From Golubevia sp. BC0850 (Eukaryota > Basidiomycota > Exobasidiomycetes > Golubeviales > Golubeviaceae), in contig JAAVVG010000012.1 of assembly GCA_012976225.1 (NCBI GenBank), positions 558,001 to 622,000 of the forward strand: a stretch of DNA of 64,000 bases, in the 5' to 3' direction. Shown here one piece after another: positions 57,687-64,000 of this stretch; position 1 is the first letter of the stretch, and each line of letters opens with the position of its first letter. The position numbers and the translations under genes were made by a program. The notes beneath the pieces were generated by a model. It was not told where the DNA came from and did no database searches. It saw only the letters and a program-made list of their open reading frames with translations.

Positions 57687-59617
57687 ATGATTCTCCTCTA
57701 TTCTCTCCTCTTCTCAATCCTCTACCTTCCTCTTCAAGTGAACTCCTGGGGTTCAGTAGGACATGAAATAGTAGCAACAATAGCTCAAGCAAATCTAGCT
57801 TTACCCGTCAGAGCTCATCTCTGCACGATCCTCCCAAATTTCACAAGTTACACAACCAAGAGTGGAGAGAAGCATTGTCATTTGGCTCCTTTGGCTTCCT
57901 GGCCTGGTAAGTATTGAAGATCATGAGACAATTTCAAAGCTTTTTCTGAGAGAAGAAAGAGGAAATGTTTAGAATTGACGTCCTTGCTGCGCTTTCTCTC
58001 TCTCTGACTCTCTTCCAAAGACAATGTTCGTTTTCATCTTCCTTGGAGCTCAAAGCTACATTATGTAAATCCAGTTAATGATCATCCCCCAATTCATTGT
58101 AACTTTGGTAATCAAGGTTGGACTTCAGAAGAAAATGTCTTGACAGGTTCGTCACAGCTTCATCTCTCATTCGTCTTCCCATCTCGACTCTTTTCTGACC
58201 TTTCTGATCCTCCATCTCGTCCAATTTTCTGTTCTCACGGTCATTCAGCCATCAGAAACTACACCTCCCTTCTATCCAACACCTCTCTCCCCACTTCAGA
58301 CCGTGACATATCTCTCCGATTCCTAGTCCACCTAATCGGAGATCTTCATCAACCACTTCATCTAACCGGCTCATCTAGAGGTGGTAACGACATCAAAGTT
58401 CATTTCGAAGGTCGTTTAAACAGTCTTCATTCAGTTTGGGATTCTCAAATCTTGAATAAACAGATTAGAGAACTCTCGAATTATACTGGGAAATTTAGCG
58501 AAGATCGAATTGAGAGTACTTTGAGAGGAAAGAATTATGATTCTTATATAAGATGGGTTTTGAAAGAAGGACTTGGACAAGGAGATGGAGATGGTGAAGC
58601 TTGGTGGAAAGAAGAATCTAAGGGTTGGTTGGATTGTCCTGAAAGAGAAGTTGTAAAGAAAGGTTACAGAGCTAGAAATCCGCTTAAGTTTGAGGTCTTT
58701 CAAGGGAAAGTTGGATCAAATGGTTTGAAATCTATGGAACAATGGTTTAATGATGAAGAAGAGGCAGATCAAGTTTCTTTTAGTCCTCAAAATCAATTCG
58801 TCTTATCTTCTCCAAAGAAATCCTCGAGAACGATGAACGAGAAATCCGTTTCTCAGAAAAGAAAGAAAGACTGGAAGAAGAAGAAATCAAGAGGTACCAC
58901 TTCTATTGGAACTTTGCCTCCTTCATCCCGCTGTCAGGTGAGTAACTCTCTAAAGAAAAGAGTTCCCTCGATATTCTCAAACACGATTAGAACCTTATCT
59001 GAGTTTCTTTGAAATCTGATTTCCTTTGTTTCTATCTACAGAGGGATCAAAGAGGAATATGCCTCGCATCCAAAGTTGATCCTCTACCCTTCCCATTTGC
59101 CAAGCAAGGAAACTCTCTGCGTCTATGCGATCAAACGAAATTTTCTAGTAAAAACCAAGAACCAAGAATCAATTCGATCACAGACAGAGTAGATGACACA
59201 GATTTACCGATCTGCCCTCTCTTTTGGTCAAAATCGATGCATCCTCTCGCTTGTCAATATGGATTTGCAAGTCCAGTTCCGGTACCTTCAACTGAAGAAC
59301 ATTCAGGGATCGAGAATGAAACAGCTCCTGAGTTGGATATCCCTGAGTATCTGGGTCGTGTAGATGAGTGAGTGTCCATAGTCAGAGGCTTTGCTAGAGT
59401 CGATTCTCGATTTACATGTCAACTTGAGTCCGTCCTGATCTCGATTCTTCAACCCCTTTTCGGTCGCTTTTGTTCATCCCTACCCTTGATTCTCTCAAAC
59501 AGTGATAAGATTATTCAACTTCAACTCGCAAAGGCTGGGATTAGATTAGCAGGGATTTTGAACTCTTTGCTTTTGGAAGAGGCTACTCTCGCTGCTGCCT
59601 TTGACTCTTCTTCTTGA
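57687..59617 (+). CDS. secreted S1/P1-type zinc nuclease
   Basis: These enzymes degrade single-stranded DNA and RNA outside the cell using three Zn2+ ions. Five exons (57687-57906, 58021-58146, 58249-58937, 59042-59367, 59503-59617) give 491 codons plus stop. The signal peptide MILLYSLLFSILYLPLQVNS would be cleaved before WGSVGHEIVATIAQANL, placing the zinc ligand Trp1 at the mature N-terminus with the first His next to it. Other ligands are in NVRFHLPWSSKLHYVNP, FLVHLIGDLHQPLHLTG and SRGGNDIKVHFEGRLNSLHS with HSVWDS. C-terminal features are ICPLFWSKSMHPLACQYGF, DIPEYLGRVD and QLAKAGIRLAGILNSLL. Between the His-rich core and the CP motif there is an extra segment of roughly 130 residues with lysine-rich text (KRKKDWKKKKSRGT), not usual for the family. 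N-glycosylation sites are present (NFTS, NYTS, NTSL, NYTG). Confidence 0.94.
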
Positions 59618-60443
59618 GGACACCATAGGTCTTGTCCCTATTAAATGAGTAGAGTCTAATTTTTAATCTTGTTCAACGTTTCTTCTCTCTCTGTCACCTG
59701 TCGTCAGACCCTCCTTTTCCTGTGTTCATTTCTTTTCCGATTTCTACAGTCAGTTTTTTCAGCAACATTCTCAGTACATTTCAATTCTCAATTACGACCA
59801 TAATGATTCCATGATCCCTATTCTACCATCAATCTTTTTGATTGACAATCAAATTCCCATTTCTCTGTGCGCCCGTACCATCCCAAGTCTATAACACTGT
59901 TTCACTGATCCCGCAGCTCAAAAGAAGTAACGACTATACATTTCTCCAACGTTCGAGCAGATGTTCGCCTTTGTCATGAAGATTCCGTCGTTGTGAACTT
60001 GGCTATTTGAAGACTTCGGTAAGACGTCTTTTCTTTATTCAAAAGATGTTCAAGTCCGAACTTTCTGAGAAATCAAGACTAAAGTGTGATACTGCAAGCA
60101 GACAAGCAGACACTAAGATTTGCAAGCAGAGACAGCAAAGAAAGCGGCAAAAAAGGTTTGTATAGTGAAAGAGGAGATAATGAGAAGAAGCAGAAGGAAA
60201 GAAGTCGAGCGTCATCGATTTGAACACGGAGGTGGCAAAGTAGCTGTGTTAAGATCAGGGGTACCCCCGAGGGAAGAAAAAGGGGGGGAAGAGACACCGA
60301 CTGTGGAACGTCTTTGCTTTAGAGCCTGTCGATTGAGAGAAATAGAAATCAAGTTGATGATGAACCGATTTCAGGGCTTTGGCAGTGTGGTAGTAGAGGT
60401 AGAGAAATTTGAGGCATCATCAGAAGGTAAAATTCCAAACATT
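59618..60443. other. gene-free stretch
   Basis: This 826-bp stretch lies between the nuclease and the LRR relic. Frames up to 110 codons on the plus strand are strongly charged (KKAAKKVCIVKEEIMRRSRR) but without start context, introns or homology that I can recognise. No repeat is evident. Confidence 0.4.
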
Positions 60444-61160
60444 TCACTCTGACCCAACACAACTCACACTCTGACCAGAGTTGCACGTCTCTCTGAAAAC
60501 GCAAAATGCATGATCTACCACAGTTCCGACATATTCCCTGAGTTGCAAAGCTGTTTGAGCACTCAACCCTGCAAATGGTATGACCAAAGTTTTGATGATT
60601 TCCAGCCTGACCCTCTCGAATTCGGTTCCAGCTTGAACCTCGCGTCTCCTTGCTTGAAGTAAAGCCAGTAGATTTCCCTGGTGGATTGCTTTGGAAGGAC
60701 CAGGAGACAGGTAGGCTTGCAAGATTTCGAGTTGTGGGCATGCAGAGACCAGCAACTCCCACTTATTGAGGTTTCTGCATATCCGTAGGGCTGAGATTGA
60801 AGGAATGCTAGTGAAAACTCCACTCATTATGGGCATAAGTTTGAATGGTACTCTAAACCATGCTGGAAAAGCTTCATTGGGAGAACCGAGCTTTAAGACT
60901 TGAAGATCTGGAAATTCCAGAACCTTGATAAAGTCCTGCGTTTCTTCGCTAAACCAAATTCCTAGGTGCTTCAAACTTTTCGAAGGAAGTTCTAAGACCT
61001 TTTCCAACTCAGAGTGGCTATTGGCTTGGAGTACTCTTGAAAAAGTTAGATTGGAGAACAAAGCAGAAGAGAATTCAAATAAATACTTGACTCTTGCAAG
61101 AGTGCTTGGAGAGGCAAAGGTGGGTTTTGCTTCATTGAAGTTTGTCTTGAAACCTTTTTT
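60444..61160 (-). pseudogene. truncated leucine-rich relic of the F-box/LRR family
   Basis: The frame starts without a Met at about 61160 (FKTNFNEAKPTFASPSTLAR) and gives KYLFEFSSALFSNLTFSRVL, SLKHLGIWFSEETQDF, FPDLQVLKLGSPNEAFPAWF and KWELLVSACPQLEILQAYLS, then GNLLALLQARRREVQAGTEF and a stop. It aligns segment by segment with the last third of the gene at 15511: FANLSSLKVDG/FSNLTFSRVLQ, TLGHLGIKI/SLKHLGIWF, ILPAWMTVPESLKLI/AFPAWFRVPFKLMPI, HLFALLNARRDNVKAG/NLLALLQARRREVQAG. The F-box and coiled coil are absent; upstream there is a run of T then unrelated DNA. It is a 5'-truncated duplicate. Confidence 0.65.
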
Positions 61161-61615
61161 TTAAGGGCAAAACGTCGAAAGAAGTCGGCTGAGATCTCCC
61201 ATCAAAGAGCGAGGGGCGACGGAGTGTATTTATTCATTCATTCGTGATCAAAATTGACAGGTGATTTGTGGGGAGAGTTAGTGATTTCAAAGAAGAAGGG
61301 AAGGAATATGCATGAGAACGACAGATCGGAAATCGTCAAAAGTAAGCTGATTGCTAAGATCCGAGCCGGCGAGCCAGCCAAGGGGTCGACGGATTCTCTC
61401 TGGAGCCTTTTCCTCCCTCGTCTGTGCTATCCAGCGGTAGACCATGGTTTCAAACAGAGATCCAACTTCCCATCCATTTCTATGAAAGAAAAGAGAGAGA
61501 AGAAGAAGAAGAAGACAGATCGGTCAGTTCTCGATTTGGACTTGACCTGCAATTCACAATCCAGTCCATCACGAAGGAAGGACGATTCTTTTCCGATTTA
61601 CTTCTACTACGAACT
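61161..61615. other. gene-free stretch
   Basis: This 455-bp stretch lies between the LRR relic and the amine-oxidase relic. Frames of 117 and 138 codons on the plus strand mirror low-complexity or relic sequence. Nothing else was seen. Confidence 0.35.
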
Positions 61616-63590
61616 CACTCTTTTGATCTCCTTGGCTTCATCAACAAGTCCAAGCTCCAACAAAAGTTAAACTGTACCTCGGACAGAACTTTCCAAAGCC
61701 GACGCAATCCAGGCATGGGTGAAGCTCGTGCGCTCTCCGATGAAGATGAAGTTCTTCTCAGTTCTATAGTAAGCTAGGGTAAAGAGCTTGTGTTGGCCGA
61801 CGAGAGGGGAGGCCCAATTTCCAGCTTGCATTGGATCTGTGATCCAACAACGTCGATCGTAAGTTCTGGAATACTCAGAGTAAGCGAGGTCACCATGCAT
61901 TTGCAAAGGACAGGAGCTAGACTCAGTGATATTGATGAGTCTCGAAAAGTCTCGTCTTGCAGAACTCACCTGACAAGAGGGGCAACAGGTGGAGCCAATG
62001 ACTGGGATCGTAGAAGAAGAGCCGTCACCAAAGATTGGCGTCTTCATATGCTCCCAGAAGCGAGTGTTGAACTGAAGGCCCACTTTACAAGCTGAGTTGT
62101 AGTGAAAGCTGGAAGCCTCCATTGCTTGACGATGCTGAAAGGAGCTGAAACCATGACGTAGTCATATTCAGCTGACAGCATGTCTCTAGCAGAAGAGGTA
62201 TCATTTGGCTTCCAGAAGATTTGAGCCTTCCCCTCTGCAGTTTGATCCAGCTTGACGATCTTTCTGTTCATGATGGTCTAGTTGGCGGCGTTCGTCCCCC
62301 ACCAAGCGTTTGGGAGAAAGTTCAGGCCTTTGTCGACGGTGTACCAAGAAGTTGCAGAATAGTAGCTGTTGGCTTCGTACATTTTGTTCCAGAGATTAGA
62401 GAAGGTCGGTCCAACGACAATCTGAAGTTAAAAGAGAAACAGGAGAAACAAGAAGTCAGCCACCTCTGTCGACTCGTTCACCCCTTTGCACCCTTCGCCA
62501 CCCTTGTCTCCTCTCCTATCTTTGAACTCACATCAGTCACTTTGAGATCGTATTTGAGCTTCTGATGAAGATATCCGACTTCGCTCCAATCTTCCAGACC
62601 AGCAGCGACGCTAGAAGAGGAAACGCAGTCCATAAGAGCGAGATTCCAGGAAAAGAAGACCCAGTCTACTCACGCGTAATGATGAGCCTTAAACACGTTT
62701 GCGGCCAACTCCTTGACCCACGTCCTGCTAACTGCCGGAGTATCAAAATCCCATCTGCCTCGATGACTTCTGAATTGGAGTCTGAAGGATTAAGAGATGG
62801 GTCGGCTGCAACTTGAGCACGTGTCGGTGAGATCCCATTGGCTTTCATGCCATCGTAGCAGGACAGAGTAGATTAGAATGGGTTACCAAACGAAGAAGAG
62901 ATCAGTTCCGAGATGGCAGAGAAGTGGTCCAGGACTGATTCTGGACTGAATCCAAGATCCAAGGGATGAAGTCGATCTTGAGACTGGAGGCATTCGAGCT
63001 ACCAGCGTTGTACTGGTTGAGTTCTTCTGCAAGCTGAAACAGCAGTTGATGATCCTATGAGGTAAAGATGGAAGAGAGAGAGAGAGAGGTGTAAGAAACG
63101 GGAGCGAAGTGGAAGGAGAAAAGAGTGCACCCCTGCGTCGCCAAAAAGCCCACATTGAATTCGACAGTCTCATTAGTGTCAGCATACTTGACAAACCGAG
63201 GGAATCTCATGGGTCCAGCCTCATGATACTGATAGTCTTCAGGTTGAAAGTTGTTTAAACAGGTCGTGTGAACTCTTCCACCAGAACGATTGCCACCCTC
63301 GATGATGGTGTAGTTCGTAACTCCGACAGACTCGAGTAAGAAAGAAGCCATAAGACCACTCACAATAGCTCCGATAATACCAATAGAAGCAGACTTGGAC
63401 TTGGCGACGAAGGAAGAGTTGGGCTCTTTCCTGAGATCATGGCTGAGTCGCGAGAAAGTTTAGAGCAAGTCAGCAAATTAGATCGGACCGCATCAAGTTC
63501 CTCTTGATTTTCCCAATGAAAACAAGCCCACCAGCGCCATCAAACCAAAGTCCATTTGTGCCGAAGTCACTCATACGAGCATCTCTCTCA
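61616..63590 (-). pseudogene. decayed flavin amine oxidase (L-amino-acid-oxidase-like) gene
   Basis: Reading leftward, the parts appear in order. They are SERDARMSDFGTNGLWFDGA, a dinucleotide-binding start ASIGIIGAIVSGLMASFLLE (usual GxGxxG worn to GAIVSG), TIIEGGNRSGGRVHTT, YHEAGPMRFPRFVKYADTNE, LLFQLAEELNQYN with IDFIPWILDS, TWVKELAANVFKAHHYA, WYTVDKGLNFLPNAWWGTNA, YDYVMVSAPFSIVKQWRLPA, TRFWEHMKTPIFGDGSS, YSEYSRTYDRRCWITDPMQA, GNWASPLVGQHKLFT and ERTSFTHAWIASALESSVRG. The reading frame is interrupted by an in-frame TAG at about 62280 after GTNAAN, a frame change after WRLPA (about 62110) and another near the C-terminus (about 61675). These sit in conserved blocks with no splice sites, so the gene looks dead. 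An active relative would be an H2O2-producing amino acid or amine oxidase. Confidence 0.7.
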
Positions 63591-63769
63591 GAGAGCTGTC
63601 TGTCTATTACGATTCTCATTCCTAGCGCTCGGTACCACGTCTAAGCTTTCAGATCTTCCGGCCAACTCATCTCCAATCCCAGCGGATATGCATCCTCCAG
63701 TAGGTACGCACGCTTTGACTTGCCAAACGAAACGGCTTGGTAACATTTGGTGAGATGATAGGTCGGTAG

Positions 63770-63982
63770 TTCCGACTACATGATGAGAAGCTGAAGAAGA
63801 AGGATCATCGCAATTTCCATAACTTAAAGAGAGTTCTCGAGACTCTGAAGTTGACCTTGCGAATTGAGGCCATACTAGATGAATGTCAGAAAGTCCATGA
63901 GAGACTTCTGAAGAGGCAGTTCGAATTGAAAGAAGGTGGGAAGAAGAGAGGCGAGAGACCGAAGAGGGAGTGGCCAGAATGA
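63770..63982 (+). CDS. charged open frame at right edge, possible exon of an unknown gene
   Basis: A 70-codon frame without Met reads KLKKKDHRNFHNLKRVLETL, IEAILDECQKVHERLLKRQF and ends REWPE before TGA. Composition is that of a coiled-coil or basic helical protein, and the opposite strand here is not more protein-like. Its 5' partner exons are not identified. It could be a last exon or a chance frame. Confidence 0.22.
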   Translation, partial: FRLHDEKLKKKDHRNFHNLKRVLETLKLTLRIEAILDECQKVHERLLKRQFELKEGGKKRGERPKREWPE

Positions 63983-64000
63983 ATGGGAGAAGAGAGAGGA

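Noticed and set aside
1-64000. tRNA, rRNA, CRISPR arrays, LTR or virus-derived elements
   Set aside because: No A/B-box pairs, rRNA cores, regular spaced repeats, reverse transcriptase, integrase or capsid-like frames were noticed on either strand. Short or worn copies could escape reading by eye; tRNAscan-SE and a repeat library search would settle it.

Overview
The window is nuclear DNA from a filamentous or yeast-like fungus, most likely a basidiomycete (Pucciniomycotina or Ustilaginomycotina; rank below phylum is a guess). The genes are rich in introns of about 55-260 bp, mostly with GTGAGT or GTAAGT donors and a CTAAT/CTAAC-like branch site shortly before the acceptor. They encode typical fungal proteins: Yvc1, Las17, Nup84, Pcm1, Cox19, Cdc31, a germinal-centre kinase and an S1/P1 nuclease. 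Base composition is moderate to AT-leaning. I saw no tRNA, rRNA, CRISPR array or LTR element.

Layout. 0-7 kb: a tail of an unidentified gene, then two tandem genes for Yvc1-type TRP cation channels (minus strand). 7-13 kb: MSH2 and a short F-box plus zinc-knuckle gene (minus). 13-15.5 kb: a gene-poor stretch with a decayed hAT transposase end, a TATA-like box and a degenerate internal repeat. 15.5-17 kb: an F-box/leucine-rich gene that looks broken. 17.6-26.2 kb: PCM1 (chitin and glycan precursor synthesis), NUP84 (nuclear pore scaffold) and LAS17 (actin nucleation), the last two head to head with only about 43 bp between start codons. 26.6-32.3 kb: accessory-looking region with a tiny secreted Gly-rich protein, an F-box relic, a 50-bp tandem duplication, a helical hypothetical gene and a leucine-rich-repeat gene. 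32.4-35.2 kb: a secreted BBE-type flavoenzyme. 36-40 kb: COX19 and a DNAJC11-like gene from a 105-bp shared promoter. 40-46.2 kb: a very large F-box protein and centrin CDC31, divergent. 46.9-50.5 kb: a GCK-type kinase with one unusually long intron. 51.5-57.3 kb: a 1781-residue arrestin-like protein. 57.7-59.6 kb: a secreted S1/P1 nuclease. 60-64 kb: a truncated leucine-rich relic and a decayed amine-oxidase gene.

The functional picture is a core housekeeping neighbourhood (mismatch repair, pore, cytoskeleton, spindle pole, RAM-type kinase, mitochondrial copper and cristae factors) interrupted by three accessory patches at about 13-17, 27-32 and 60-64 kb, where F-box/LRR family members are duplicating and dying. 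Exon limits were read by eye. The coding lengths of PCM1, LAS17, COX19, the DNAJ gene, CDC31, the kinase, the arrestin and the nuclease all sum to whole codons, which supports those models. Joins in NUP84 (23.1-23.6 kb) and in the F-box/zinc-knuckle gene (12.14-12.26 kb) remain unsolved.
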